Shown in pieces: positions 24,590 through 33,638 of a stretch of DNA of 64,000 bases. Positions within the stretch are counted from its first letter, which is position 1. Every line of letters begins with the position of its first letter. Both the position numbers and the translations under genes were made by a program. The notes under the pieces are model-generated. The model was not told the DNA's origin. It did not search any database and saw nothing but the letters and a program-made list of their open reading frames with translations. This stretch comes from Paenibacillus humicola (GTDB lineage Bacteria; Bacillota; Bacilli; Paenibacillales; Paenibacillaceae): positions 5,825,381 through 5,889,380 of the forward strand of contig NZ_JAQGPL010000001.1 of NCBI RefSeq assembly GCF_028826105.1, in the 5' to 3' direction.

Positions 24590-27500
24590 CTAATCCAGCA
24601 AACGTCTCCTCACCTCAGCCTCATTATCCTCCCGCATCGCATCACGCCGATAAGATTTACCCATCTGTCTATGAATCTCAGAGACTCGAGGGTAGCTGAA
24701 TTCCAATGATTTAGCCCAGTTGTCGTGCTTTTCAGCTAATTGTCTCTCTTCATCCCCGCCTTCACCACGCCATTGTACACCACGGGCATTGTAAAGACCC
24801 GTACATACACCGCTTGAAAATTTATCCGTCGCGATCTGCTCAATTGCCTCACGAACAGGCTCATATGGCCAGATGCCATCCTTACCGATTGGAGCATTAG
24901 AGAATAGCTTACCGAGACAAATATCGCATATATCTCTGCGAGATAGTTCTTCTGCCAGTTCACGAACTCTTCGAACCCAATTTTCTATTTCTTCGTGGTC
25001 CAGTTCGCCTTGCTTATCATGGCCTGGGATTGCTGAAAGTTTATCCAGAAGGTTATATGCTGCTATAGCACGCTGCTCCTGAACCTGCTGGTTTGGTGCA
25101 CGTAATTCTTTCGGGTCCTCTCCACCATCAGTTCGCTTGTACGCCATCGCCACAGCTTGAACAAAAAGTTCGGGATGCGCCTCAATGTGCTTTTCGAGAT
25201 TAGGAATCCCAGTCTCTTCCCCTGAGAGAACTTCAATAAATTGGAACTCCAATCCTGCCATTTGATCAACAGGAATCTCTCCACTTTCTGTTAGTAATTT
25301 AAACCCTTCAGCAATATGATAACGATCAAGTTGGTAAGTTCCCGGAGACTCATCGGAATTGGTGGCTATGGCTGTTATCATTTTAAACAAAAGCTTCGGA
25401 GGAATTGCTGCCAAGTCGTATTGGACATGTATAAAAGCTGCTCTAGGACGGTTCACACCAATGAGATGGTCAATGGCATATTGTAAGTGTCCAAGTTCCT
25501 CGTCTCTTGAAAAGTTGGGAATAACTGCTTTCCAGTAGCTTCCTTGAGCGGCAGTATCCAGTGTCTCAACAATGTCCCAGATGACCCTAGTGAATGGTGC
25601 CTGTAATAGCAGGGACAGGATTTCAGACATCTCCCGATCTTTGATTAATCGTATAATCAGATCGGCCTTATCCCCATACACCAATCCATGCAACAACCCT
25701 GAAATTACAGATTGACGCACCTGTGAGTCTGCCAATGGCCCTAGTGCGAGAATATCCGCTCCGAGTTTAAGCACTTCATGATGTTCAACAAGAATGGTAG
25801 AAAGCAGCCCTCCTATAAGGTTTGCACATTCTCCACGAGATGCGAGATCGAGTACCCCTTCAAGTCCTCGTTCAGACATTATCGCAGTAAGAGCGTTACG
25901 CCTCAAAGCCTCGATCTTTGCAGAACGTGCCTTATAGTCGGGTACCTCCTCTTCCAGTTCATCATAGGATTCTTCGACCCACTGCTTCTTAAATAACCAC
26001 TCGTGCCGTATGACAATATCACTTGGTTTCAAAAGAAGATATATTTTATGTGCACGAGAATCAGGCTCAAGCGATTTATTTTTGTTCTTCCTGGCACGAC
26101 GTGTGAAGACGCTAGTACGGACTTTCTCCCGGAGAATGGCCCTCTCTCTATCAGTTGCTGTGTGATTCCAGGTCTCAATGAGTTCCCAGATGCGATCTTC
26201 AAATTCCTCTGGGAGGTGCTGCTCAATGCAAGAAACAAGATCTCCGAGCGTATCGGCTGTATGCCATCTCCAGTCCAATGCCATTTCGAGTGCCTTTAAG
26301 CGAAATTCCTGTCGTTCTTCTCCCCCCACCGGATCACCGGCACCGTGAGCACCAGTTCGCCAACGGGGCTTATAACTGTAAGTACCAACTTTTGAGTGCG
26401 CGTTAAACTGCTCAAAACAAAGAGACCACGTAATATTAGGGTATTTCCTAACTAAGTATTCAAGTACTGCAATTCGAGCTTTTAGCGGCGCTGTAGTTTG
26501 CGGCATCCAAAAACGAAAAATGGCGCTAAGGCTTTCGATCGGTTTATTCACCCAATTATCGTTAATTACCGGTTGAGCAAGTTCAGCGAGAATACGGACC
26601 GTCCTAATAAGATACTCAGGTGACCAAGCAATACTCTCTAAAGCCCAGAGTAACCCGGTTCTTGGATTGCGCCCAAAAAGTCCTGATTGAACAGACCTCA
26701 TGAGGCCAAGAGACTGTGGCTGGCTAGAATTCAAATCCTCTTCAAGTATCTGGAGAAAGATCTCTGGCGCAGCTTCTGCATACACCGGTAAGTCATTTGA
26801 TTGAGCCTCCAACTTGCGTGTTGTCAGAGGGGTCAAAAGCGACTTTATGATCTGCCCAATCTTTATCTCAATATCATGTCCCAGTCGATCTCGGAACAGA
26901 GAATTGCCATACACCGCGAGGAGAACCAGGGATTCACTAATCCCTTTTCGAAGAGCTGAAGATATTTCTCTCGTCTTACCGTAGATGCCAGCAGCCCACT
27001 GCTGTTCTTCCGGAAGGTCCAATGATGGGTCATCCTCGGAGAGAATTTGTTCCGCCAAATCCAAAAAGCGTTTAATATCTCTCCAAACCAATCTCTTGTT
27101 GATCGCATAGAGGGCGTCAATCTTCGAAACTAATCCACGCATATGACCAATAGACCAAACTGGACTATCACTTAAGAGCAATAAATCCGCAAGTTTGTTT
27201 TCTAGTTGATCGTACTCAATATCATTCGCAAGAAGCGAAAGAACAGCTTTGTCCGACTCGTTACTGGCGTCCCACACCCCGGCCAAAAGGAAACCCGAGA
27301 GTATTGCTGTGATTTTCGTATCCGACGCCCATTCAGGTGTCCGAATCGCTTCCAGCTTGGAAAGTCGACGCCTTAAAACAGTTAGTGATCGCCCTGATTC
27401 GCGACCTAACTTATCAATTTCATCTCTATTGCAGCCCATTGTCTCCAATGCCGTACGAAAAGACTCATAACTGAGAGGTTCAAGGAAAATGTCAGCATCG

Positions 27501-28675
27501 GCATTTGTCGAATTGCGTGGGTAGATGATGATGGATCGTAGATCTTTCTTATATTGTGCAAATTCTCGTTCCACATCTCGCCTCGTTATCACCGCGATGA
27601 AATCCGAGGGCTTTGCCGCCAACTTTGATAATGCTCCTGTCTGCGTGAATACCGCTACTCGATCACGGAACTGCGAGAGGTCAGGATCATCGGGTGAAAA
27701 TAAACAGTTTAGAAACGCCAATGCCTCTTCCGTTGAATCACTACAAATAATTACGGGTTCTGACTTAGTTAACTTCTTCAATACGGTTCCGGTAGTTTTA
27801 GCGTTCTTCACAGCTTCTTCAAAAAGAGCCTTCGAAAGCGTTGGTTCAGTATCAGCAACCCATTGCTTCCAACTCTCATCAAGCGACATTACACCAAGCG
27901 ACGGAACCGACAGTTCATTCGCAAGCCATGCTTGACCGGAAATCGATTGCTCAAGCCATTGTTCGAGATCACTGGAGTCAAAGACAAGAACATCCTTCCA
28001 TTTCTTCTCAGCCAAGCGTTCCTTCCGCCAAACTGCCTTTCCAGCCCATCGCCTTGGTGTAACAAAAACGAAAGTGATCTCAGATCGCTCCTCGGATGTA
28101 GTCTGACCAATACTCTTGTTGTAGTCATTATCCGCCTTTTGCTTTGGATCATCATTGGTACCGAACTCCCACCCAGACTTACCAGCAGGTACCCATGGTG
28201 TTCCCTCCTCAGCCTCTAAGAATCCATCCCAACCCGGGCGTTCGGCATCATCATTTCCGGGAAAATCAATCTTCCTGATATTCAGCCCCGTAGAATTAAC
28301 CAATGTTCTCAGGAAAACGGCGAGACGGGTACGAGCTTTAATCGTAGATGCCCACTGTTCAATATCATTGGCTTTAAACTGCATGAAAGGAGGTATATAG
28401 GTCTTTGTGGTAGCCGCCACTCCTTTCTCTTGAGCAAGCTTAGCATCGTAAGCCGCCTGCATATCCGTCAACTCACGTGCGCTAGTTCCAAACGCCCGCT
28501 CAATGCGCGTAGCCATGTCGGGCGAGAGTGCGGCATGTCCATTAAGAAGGTTAGAAAGAGCCGGGCGTCCTACCCCCAGCAAATTAGCTGCATCTTTAAC
28601 AGACATGCCCTTTGGAATGACTTTTTCTCGGATATAGGCACCTATTTTCCTCTCATCATTAAATTTGTTGTCCAC
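24590..28675 (-). CDS. Large HTH / nuclease-like / helical-repeat protein
   Basis: A 1361-residue protein of no named family known to me. Residues 1-90 form a HigA-type XRE HTH (S-V-K-D-A-A-N-L-L-G-V-G-R-P-A-L-S-N-L-L-style antidote domain). Residues about 110-260 carry G-W-D-G, then S-G-W-E-F-G-T, then K-A-D-N-D-Y-N-K, a spacing that fits a PD-(D/E)xK nuclease core. A following alpha/beta segment (V-I-I-C-S-D-S) resembles a nucleotide-binding module without a P-loop. About 900 residues of helical repeats follow. GTG 28675 has GGAGG eight bases upstream. A defence effector is likely from architecture and location. Confidence 0.8.
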   Translation of the reverse strand: MDNKFNDERKIGAYIREKVIPKGMSVKDAANLLGVGRPALSNLLNGHAALSPDMATRIERAFGTSARELTDMQAAYDAKLAQEKGVAATTKTYIPPFMQFKANDIEQWASTIKARTRLAVFLRTLVNSTGLNIRKIDFPGNDDAERPGWDGFLEAEEGTPWVPAGKSGWEFGTNDDPKQKADNDYNKSIGQTTSEERSEITFVFVTPRRWAGKAVWRKERLAEKKWKDVLVFDSSDLEQWLEQSISGQAWLANELSVPSLGVMSLDESWKQWVADTEPTLSKALFEEAVKNAKTTGTVLKKLTKSEPVIICSDSTEEALAFLNCLFSPDDPDLSQFRDRVAVFTQTGALSKLAAKPSDFIAVITRRDVEREFAQYKKDLRSIIIYPRNSTNADADIFLEPLSYESFRTALETMGCNRDEIDKLGRESGRSLTVLRRRLSKLEAIRTPEWASDTKITAILSGFLLAGVWDASNESDKAVLSLLANDIEYDQLENKLADLLLLSDSPVWSIGHMRGLVSKIDALYAINKRLVWRDIKRFLDLAEQILSEDDPSLDLPEEQQWAAGIYGKTREISSALRKGISESLVLLAVYGNSLFRDRLGHDIEIKIGQIIKSLLTPLTTRKLEAQSNDLPVYAEAAPEIFLQILEEDLNSSQPQSLGLMRSVQSGLFGRNPRTGLLWALESIAWSPEYLIRTVRILAELAQPVINDNWVNKPIESLSAIFRFWMPQTTAPLKARIAVLEYLVRKYPNITWSLCFEQFNAHSKVGTYSYKPRWRTGAHGAGDPVGGEERQEFRLKALEMALDWRWHTADTLGDLVSCIEQHLPEEFEDRIWELIETWNHTATDRERAILREKVRTSVFTRRARKNKNKSLEPDSRAHKIYLLLKPSDIVIRHEWLFKKQWVEESYDELEEEVPDYKARSAKIEALRRNALTAIMSERGLEGVLDLASRGECANLIGGLLSTILVEHHEVLKLGADILALGPLADSQVRQSVISGLLHGLVYGDKADLIIRLIKDREMSEILSLLLQAPFTRVIWDIVETLDTAAQGSYWKAVIPNFSRDEELGHLQYAIDHLIGVNRPRAAFIHVQYDLAAIPPKLLFKMITAIATNSDESPGTYQLDRYHIAEGFKLLTESGEIPVDQMAGLEFQFIEVLSGEETGIPNLEKHIEAHPELFVQAVAMAYKRTDGGEDPKELRAPNQQVQEQRAIAAYNLLDKLSAIPGHDKQGELDHEEIENWVRRVRELAEELSRRDICDICLGKLFSNAPIGKDGIWPYEPVREAIEQIATDKFSSGVCTGLYNARGVQWRGEGGDEERQLAEKHDNWAKSLEFSYPRVSEIHRQMGKSYRRDAMREDNEAEVRRRLLD

Positions 28676-28870
28676 TCTTCATTCCTCCCTATGCAGCACC
28701 GGATGTGCTAATTAGTTATCATTCTATATCCATAGTACTGTATTGTGTTGCGTTACACAATACAAATATATGTTCTTTTTTGTTGAGTCAAATCAACAGC
28801 ATCGAACTTGACTTCAATGAGGGGACCGAGAAGCATTTTTTAAGCACAGTGCAATCCACTGAACCAACAG

Positions 28871-28904
28871 CGAAAGGGGCTTTTCCTTTGTCCGGAAAAA
28901 CCCC
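28871..28904 (-). terminator. Terminator of the small cassette gene
   Basis: GGGGcTTTTCC (28876-28886) pairs with GGAAAAaCCCC (28894-28904) with one mismatch and is followed by TTT on the minus strand. It lies about 60 bp beyond the stop of the 69-residue gene at 28962. Confidence 0.6.
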
Positions 28905-28961
28905 AATGCTGAAGCAACCTCTTAATCTCACAATATACGCAAAGACTTACGCAACTCTTAA

Positions 28962-29171
28962 TTACAACGATATCTCTACTGCATTAGGATGATTCTTCTT
29001 TAATCCATAAACGATTGCTTCAATTTCTCCGAGAGTTCTACCTGTAAATCCTCCTCCGAAATCTCCATTCTCAAGATTCTCTTTCTTATACTCATCAACC
29101 TTAGATTCTTCTCCCCAAACAATCTTTTCTTCACCGGTCTCACCGATAGTAATAATCCATTCTGAATACAT
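28962..29171 (-). CDS. Small hypothetical protein
   Basis: A 69-residue acidic protein starting M-Y-S-E-W-I-I-T-I-G, with a beta-rich N terminus and a G-G-G-F-T-G-R-T-L-G-E-I-E-A-I helix. I do not recognise a family. ATG 29171 follows the purine-rich AGGGAAAGG. The gene has its own terminator and is the first cassette gene past rlmH. It could be an anti-restriction-like or regulatory protein, but nothing in the sequence proves a role. Confidence 0.55.
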   Translation of the reverse strand: MYSEWIITIGETGEEKIVWGEESKVDEYKKENLENGDFGGGFTGRTLGEIEAIVYGLKKNHPNAVEISL

Positions 29172-29380
29172 GAAACCTTTCCCTTTTCGCCACAATTAGA
29201 AAAACCTCGCGTGTACCCTTCAGCTTCAGAAAACTAACGGATTTGGACTCCGCTTGGTACATCAGTTTACTATCGCTTGGCAGATACAGTTGAGGCTTTT
29301 AAAATTCTACTGGAATATGATGGTCTTTGTCAAAGATGCCGGGTGATCATGCTCGCTCTTATGACTAATCAAATTTCGCC

Positions 29381-29398
29381 CTACTTGTGATACGGTTC
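29381..29398 (-). repeat. Chromosomal SCC-like att site within rlmH
   Basis: GAACCGTATCACAAGTAG is the rlmH 3' end itself. Copies at 24432, 23110, 22483, 18999 and 17073 lie in the same orientation with no rlmH attached, as expected for serial insertion into this site. Confidence 0.8.
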
Positions 29399-29860
29399 CC
29401 CCCGATTAATCTTCACCGCCCGGTACACCTGCTCGATCAGCACCAGCCGCATCAGCTGGTGCGGCAAGGTCATGCGCCCGAAGCTTAGCTTCTGCTGGGC
29501 GCGGGACAGCACGGCGGGAGCGAGGCCCGTGCTCCCGCCAATGACAAAAGCCACGTGGCTGTGCCCATACGTGGCTAATCGATCGAGCGCGGCCGCCAGG
29601 TCCTCGGACGACCACAGCTCCCCGTCCAGCGCAAGCGCGATCACATGCGCTTCCGGCTTCAATTGCGCGAGCAGCCGCTCGCCCTCGCGCTCGCGGACGG
29701 AGGCTTCCTCCGCCGCGCTCATCGTCTCCGGCGCTTTCTCGTCCGGCACCTCCGTGAGCGTGAGCTTCACGTACGGCCCGAGCCGCTTCGCGTATTCCGC
29801 GATGCCCTGCGCCAAATATTTTTCCTTCAGCTTGCCGACCGCCGCAATCTGGATCTGCAT
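29381..29860 (-). CDS. rlmH: 23S rRNA pseudouridine(1915)-N3-methyltransferase RlmH
   Basis: SPOUT-class methyltransferase that modifies pseudouridine 1915 in helix 69 of 23S rRNA. The 159-residue length is normal. The F-V-I-G-G-S-T-G-L cofactor knot motif and the C-terminal R-G-E-P-Y-H-K are conserved. Its final 18 bases form the att-like sequence repeated through the region to the left, as at the SCC insertion point of staphylococci; the gene is intact. ATG 29860 is the only reasonable start. Confidence 0.97.
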   Translation of the reverse strand: MQIQIAAVGKLKEKYLAQGIAEYAKRLGPYVKLTLTEVPDEKAPETMSAAEEASVREREGERLLAQLKPEAHVIALALDGELWSSEDLAAALDRLATYGHSHVAFVIGGSTGLAPAVLSRAQQKLSFGRMTLPHQLMRLVLIEQVYRAVKINRGEPYHK

Positions 29861-29864
29861 CGCG

Positions 29865-30032
29865 CTACACCACCAAAACCGCTGCGGCCTCGCCGCATAG
29901 GTCGCACGTCGCGGGCGCTTCCCACGCCGTGAACGTCGTCGACGTCAAATCTACCAGATCCGGCGCATCCTCGTATTCGTCGACAAACTTATCGATCGCC
30001 AGCTCCACATGCTTCTTACATACGCAATACAT
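29865..30032 (-). CDS. CxxH/CxxC-type small protein
   Basis: A 55-residue protein beginning M-Y-C-V-C-K-K-H and ending with C-D-L-C-G-E-A-A. The paired Cys/His positions suggest one zinc site. It matches the short CxxH/CxxC proteins found beside rlmH in Bacillales; function unknown. ATG 30032 has a GGGGG site; the longer frame to 30137 has no ribosome site. The stop lies four bases before the rlmH start, so the two are co-transcribed. Confidence 0.8.
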   Translation of the reverse strand: MYCVCKKHVELAIDKFVDEYEDAPDLVDLTSTTFTAWEAPATCDLCGEAAAVLVV

Positions 30033-30208
30033 GAATCGCTTGTCCCCCAAAATCCTCGTATTTTTCGGCTCCTCTATCCCGCCATCTGCAAACCGACGAA
30101 TCGTGTCGGATCCGTTTCGTTCATCCCGTACACGCACGAAAGGACCAGCTGCAGGCCGCCGCCCGCCGCGGAGCCGCCAAGAGCTGATCCCAATCGCTCC
30201 CTATTCTG

Positions 30209-31639
30209 CTAGTCTTCCTGATTCTCAGTCAGCTTAAACGTCACCGACTGCAGCTTCCCATCCCGGTAAAAGGTGACATTGATGTCGTCGCCGATCGATT
30301 TCCGGGCGTACAAATATTTGCGAAGTTCAAGCGTGCTGCCGATCGGCTGCTTATCCAGCTTGACGATGACGTCGTTGAACTGCAGCCCCGCCTCCGCGGC
30401 CGGCCCGACCGCCTGCAGCACGATGACGCCCTGCTTCACGCTCGCCGGCAGCTTCAGGTCGCCCTTCTGCGGCAGCTTCAGCTCGCCGCCGTTATCCGCC
30501 GTGCCAGCGGATGGGCCGCCATTTAAGCCGTCCCCGCCAATCCCGTCGTCCGAGCCGGAAGTCGAGCCGTCTCCATCCGAGCCTTCCGAGCCATCGAAAC
30601 CGCCCGGGCCGGCATGGCCGCCCCCCGGCTGCGCCTGGGCAAAATACTGCTCCAAATCCATCGTATAGACGCCCAAATAAGGGCGTTTGACTTTCCCGTA
30701 TTCCAGCAGGCTCTTCACCACCGGCATCGCCGAATGGGTCGGAATCGCGAAGCCGACGCCTTCGACGCCGAAATCGGCCACCTTCATGCTGTTGATGCCG
30801 ACCACCTTGCCGTCCAGATTGATCAGCGGCCCGCCACTGTTGCCCTGATTGATTGAAGCGTCAACCTGGATGACCTCCTGCTCCCAGTCGTAATTGCCGT
30901 CCTGGTTGAGCGAGACGGGAATAATCCGTTTCGTTTTGCTCACGATCCCCATCGTCAGCGAGTCGCTGAGGCCCAGCGGGTTGCCGATCGCCATGACGAC
31001 CTGTCCGGCTTGAAGCGCATCGGAATCGCCGATTTCCGCGGTCGTGTCGATGCCTTTGCCGTCGATCTCGAGCACGGCGAGATCCGAGATCTCGTCCTTG
31101 CCGAGCACCTTCGCGTCGCGCGTCTCCCCGTCCGAGAGGACGACCTTGACCGCCTCCGCGTCTTCCACGACGTGGTTGTTCGTAATAATATGGGCCTTCC
31201 CTTTCACCTTCTCGAAAATAAATCCAGAACCGAGCGCCGCTTCCTCCAGGCCTGTTCCGTCGTCGATCTGCGGGCCGCCGTCGTCCGTTCCGCCTGCGGC
31301 GCCCTTCGGCAGCGGCTGCTCGTTAATAATGCTCACAACAGCGGGACGTACCTTGGCTGCCGCCTGAATCGTCCGGTCCAGCGGATCGGACGTTTTCACC
31401 GCGGCTACGCTGGAGCCGGCCGCAACCGAGCCTCCATCCCTGTGGAAGCCCACGATTAGCCCGAACAGCAGCACCGCAGCCAGCGAGCTTATGATCGACG
31501 ACGTCATGGCAATACGAACATTGGACCAGCTGCCGGCGGACGGGCTTTTCCCGAAGGAAAAAGACTTCTCCCCGCGGCTTTCCTGCCGGGCCCGGCGGGA
31601 TACGCGCGTGGAGTAAAAATCGTCGTCGAATAAGCTCAT
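30209..31639 (-). CDS. htrA: HtrA/DegP-like membrane-anchored serine protease
   Basis: Envelope quality-control protease of 476 residues. A cytoplasmic N terminus and one transmembrane helix (residues about 45-67) precede a trypsin-like domain with triad His (T-N-N-H-V-V), Asp (E-I-S-D-L-A-V) and Ser (G-N-S-G-G-P). One PDZ domain ends the protein. Between protease and PDZ lies an unusual Gly/Ser/Asp-rich insert of about 60 residues. ATG 31639 has GAGGAG eight bases upstream. It follows walJ in the usual wal neighbourhood, but a + strand gene separates the two here. Confidence 0.95.
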   Translation of the reverse strand: MSLFDDDFYSTRVSRRARQESRGEKSFSFGKSPSAGSWSNVRIAMTSSIISSLAAVLLFGLIVGFHRDGGSVAAGSSVAAVKTSDPLDRTIQAAAKVRPAVVSIINEQPLPKGAAGGTDDGGPQIDDGTGLEEAALGSGFIFEKVKGKAHIITNNHVVEDAEAVKVVLSDGETRDAKVLGKDEISDLAVLEIDGKGIDTTAEIGDSDALQAGQVVMAIGNPLGLSDSLTMGIVSKTKRIIPVSLNQDGNYDWEQEVIQVDASINQGNSGGPLINLDGKVVGINSMKVADFGVEGVGFAIPTHSAMPVVKSLLEYGKVKRPYLGVYTMDLEQYFAQAQPGGGHAGPGGFDGSEGSDGDGSTSGSDDGIGGDGLNGGPSAGTADNGGELKLPQKGDLKLPASVKQGVIVLQAVGPAAEAGLQFNDVIVKLDKQPIGSTLELRKYLYARKSIGDDINVTFYRDGKLQSVTFKLTENQED

Positions 31640-31805
31640 CGATATCGCTCCTCTCGATGCGCGGAGGGCATCAAGACCATTTTTTACGAATCTAGGAATA
31701 GTATCGGACGAAAAGTCTACAATAGTTAATAGAATCACATGTGCAGCCGACAGTAGCAAGAGGAAGTTTTATCCACCATTACACGTATAAAGGAGCGAAC
31801 GAATC

Positions 31806-32027
31806 ATGCCGCGCAAACCATCATCCCTCGTCGAAGGCGTCCACCTCGCAGCCAAGCTCGCCGATTTGAAAGAAGACCATTACCGCGTCCTGCTGGCCGT
31901 CAGCGCCGTCACCGAGCTGCTTATCGACAAAGGGCTGCTTACCCGCGAGGAGCTCGAGCGGAAAGCCGAATCCCTGGAACGGGAGCTGAACGGTCTTATT
32001 TCCGCTTCACTTCATCCCATGGCGTAG
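31806..32027 (+). CDS. Small helical protein, convergent with walJ
   Basis: A 73-residue, largely helical protein (L-A-A-K-L-A-D-L-K-E-D-H-Y ... L-T-R-E-E-L-E-R-K-A-E) of no recognised family. AAAGGAGCGAACGAATC places a strong ribosome site before ATG 31806, and the frame avoids stops in GC-rich sequence, so it is probably real. Its last 32 bp overlap the 3' end of walJ on the other strand. It is divergent from htrA. Confidence 0.65.
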   Translation: MPRKPSSLVEGVHLAAKLADLKEDHYRVLLAVSAVTELLIDKGLLTREELERKAESLERELNGLISASLHPMA

Positions 32028-32802
32028 GCCGGTCGTGGTATGTATCCCGCAGCGGATACTCGTCCTTCCGGAAAAAGAAACCGTTGCTTTCTAAAATGGT
32101 ATTCACGGTCAGCTTCGCTAAGTCCATCAAATTGTGGTCCAGGCTCAAATGCGCCAGATAGACGCGTTTCGTCCGGTCGGTGAGCAGCTGGCAGAGCGCC
32201 TCTCCCGCCGCTTCGTTCGATAAATGCCCGATGTCGCTCAAAATGCGCCGCTTGATGTTCCACGGGTAACGTCCCATCCGCAGCATGTCCACATCGTGAT
32301 TCGACTCCAGCACGAGCACGTCCGAGTCCTCGATCGCGAGCCGCACCTTGTCGCTGACATAGCCGAGGTCGGTCGCCAGGCTCAGCTTCACGTCCCCGTC
32401 CTCGAAAATATAGCCGACGGGCTCCGCCGCGTCATGCGATATCGCGTACGACGTCGTCCGCATCGAACCGAACGCGACCGTCTCGCCGGTTTCGATCACG
32501 ACCCGCTTCTCTTCCGGCATTTGCCCGACATGGCGCTCCATCGCTTCCCATGTCGCCTCGTTGGCGTAGACCGGCAGTTCGAACTTGCGGGCGAACGCGC
32601 CGAGTCCTTTGATATGATCCGAATGCTCGTGCGTGACGAGGATGGCATCCAGATGATGGCCGGCCACGCCCCGTTCCTGCATGAGCGATTCGATTTTTTT
32701 CACGCTTAAGCCGGCGTCAATCAGCACCGTCGCGTCGTCGCATTGCACGATCGTCGCATTGCCGGTCGATCCGCTTGCCAGCACCGTAAACCGTATGCTC
32801 AT
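31996..32802 (-). CDS. walJ: WalJ/YycJ metallo-beta-lactamase-fold hydrolase
   Basis: MBL-fold exonuclease-like protein of about 268 residues, linked in Firmicutes to the WalRK regulon and DNA repair or replication. The metal motif T-H-E-H-S-D-H is intact and L-A-S-G-S-T-G-N-A opens the fold. I chose ATG 32802 (M-S-I-R-F-T-V-L) with AAGGCGG upstream. An ATG at 32835 overlaps the yycI stop as ATGA and would add 11 residues; translational coupling from there cannot be excluded. Confidence 0.93.
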   Translation of the reverse strand: MSIRFTVLASGSTGNATIVQCDDATVLIDAGLSVKKIESLMQERGVAGHHLDAILVTHEHSDHIKGLGAFARKFELPVYANEATWEAMERHVGQMPEEKRVVIETGETVAFGSMRTTSYAISHDAAEPVGYIFEDGDVKLSLATDLGYVSDKVRLAIEDSDVLVLESNHDVDMLRMGRYPWNIKRRILSDIGHLSNEAAGEALCQLLTDRTKRVYLAHLSLDHNLMDLAKLTVNTILESNGFFFRKDEYPLRDTYHDRPTPWDEVKRK

Positions 32803-32831
32803 TTCCCCAAAACCGCCTTTTCCCCTGCTCC

Positions 32832-33569
32832 TCATGAAACGGATTCTTTATCCTTCACAACCTCGGCGCTGATCGCATTGACATAATACACCGCGCCGTC
32901 CTCCAGCAGCACCCGCCATGACGGGGCCGCCACCTGTGTTTCCGAATTGCTGAAAATCTGGCCCTGATAGCCGAGCTTGATTTCGCGAATGACCGCACCG
33001 TCCGGCAAATAATTTTCGATCAGGCGGGTGACCGCCTTCGTCGCCGACAGCACCGTCTGCTTCGGGCCCTCCTCCGTGGAGACGAGCTCGATCTGATCCT
33101 GGCGATACGCCGTTATTTTCTGATTGCCGTTATAGTACAGCTCCAGCTTCGCGTCGAAAATCGGCAGCGAGCCGGCCTTCCGGTACAGGATAAATTCGCC
33201 GCCCCAGTTCGTATCGACGAACGAATATTGATCCAGATTCGGAATGATGCTCCCGAGCTCATGCTGCAGCTCGCCGTTAAACACGATTTTACTGTCGACC
33301 GGCTGCTTCAGCTCGATCCGCTGCGCGGCGCCCAGCCTGTCCGTCACCCGGTACGTCAAATCGCGCAGGTCCGGCGTTTCGAGCGGGATGCTTGTGTCGA
33401 GCCGAATATTCTTCTTCTGCATAATGGCGAGCGTTTCCGGCGGCATGTCGCTGACATCGCCGCTTGCGCTGAGTCCTTCCCGGATATTGGACCAGAGCTG
33501 GTAACCGAGCACGACATTCAGCAGCAAAAATGCGATGATCAGGACGCTCTTCGCCCTGCTCCAGTCCAT
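32832..33569 (-). CDS. yycI: WalK regulator YycI
   Basis: Membrane-anchored extracytoplasmic protein of 245 residues that, with YycH, modulates the WalK kinase. One N-terminal transmembrane helix (residues about 7-26) is followed by a YycI-type domain with the C-terminal W-R-V-L-L-E-D-G-A-V-Y-Y-V-N. ATG 33569 has a textbook GGAGGTG eight bases upstream. Upstream reading frames to 34181 are spurious GC-rich extension. Unlike the tight spacing elsewhere in the operon, 442 bp separate it from yycH. Confidence 0.92.
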   Translation of the reverse strand: MDWSRAKSVLIIAFLLLNVVLGYQLWSNIREGLSASGDVSDMPPETLAIMQKKNIRLDTSIPLETPDLRDLTYRVTDRLGAAQRIELKQPVDSKIVFNGELQHELGSIIPNLDQYSFVDTNWGGEFILYRKAGSLPIFDAKLELYYNGNQKITAYRQDQIELVSTEEGPKQTVLSATKAVTRLIENYLPDGAVIREIKLGYQGQIFSNSETQVAAPSWRVLLEDGAVYYVNAISAEVVKDKESVS

Positions 33570-33638
33570 CCGTCTTTCACCTCCGCGCAAGGTCGATTGC
33601 TTGATTTGCCGGAAAACTGCCGGGTTCCCTAGAGTGTC

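Noticed and set aside
29255..29305. A further att-like sequence near 29290 (GATACAGTTGAGG)
   Set aside because: Only the central bases match the rlmH tail and no E-P-Y-H-K-like reading exists.
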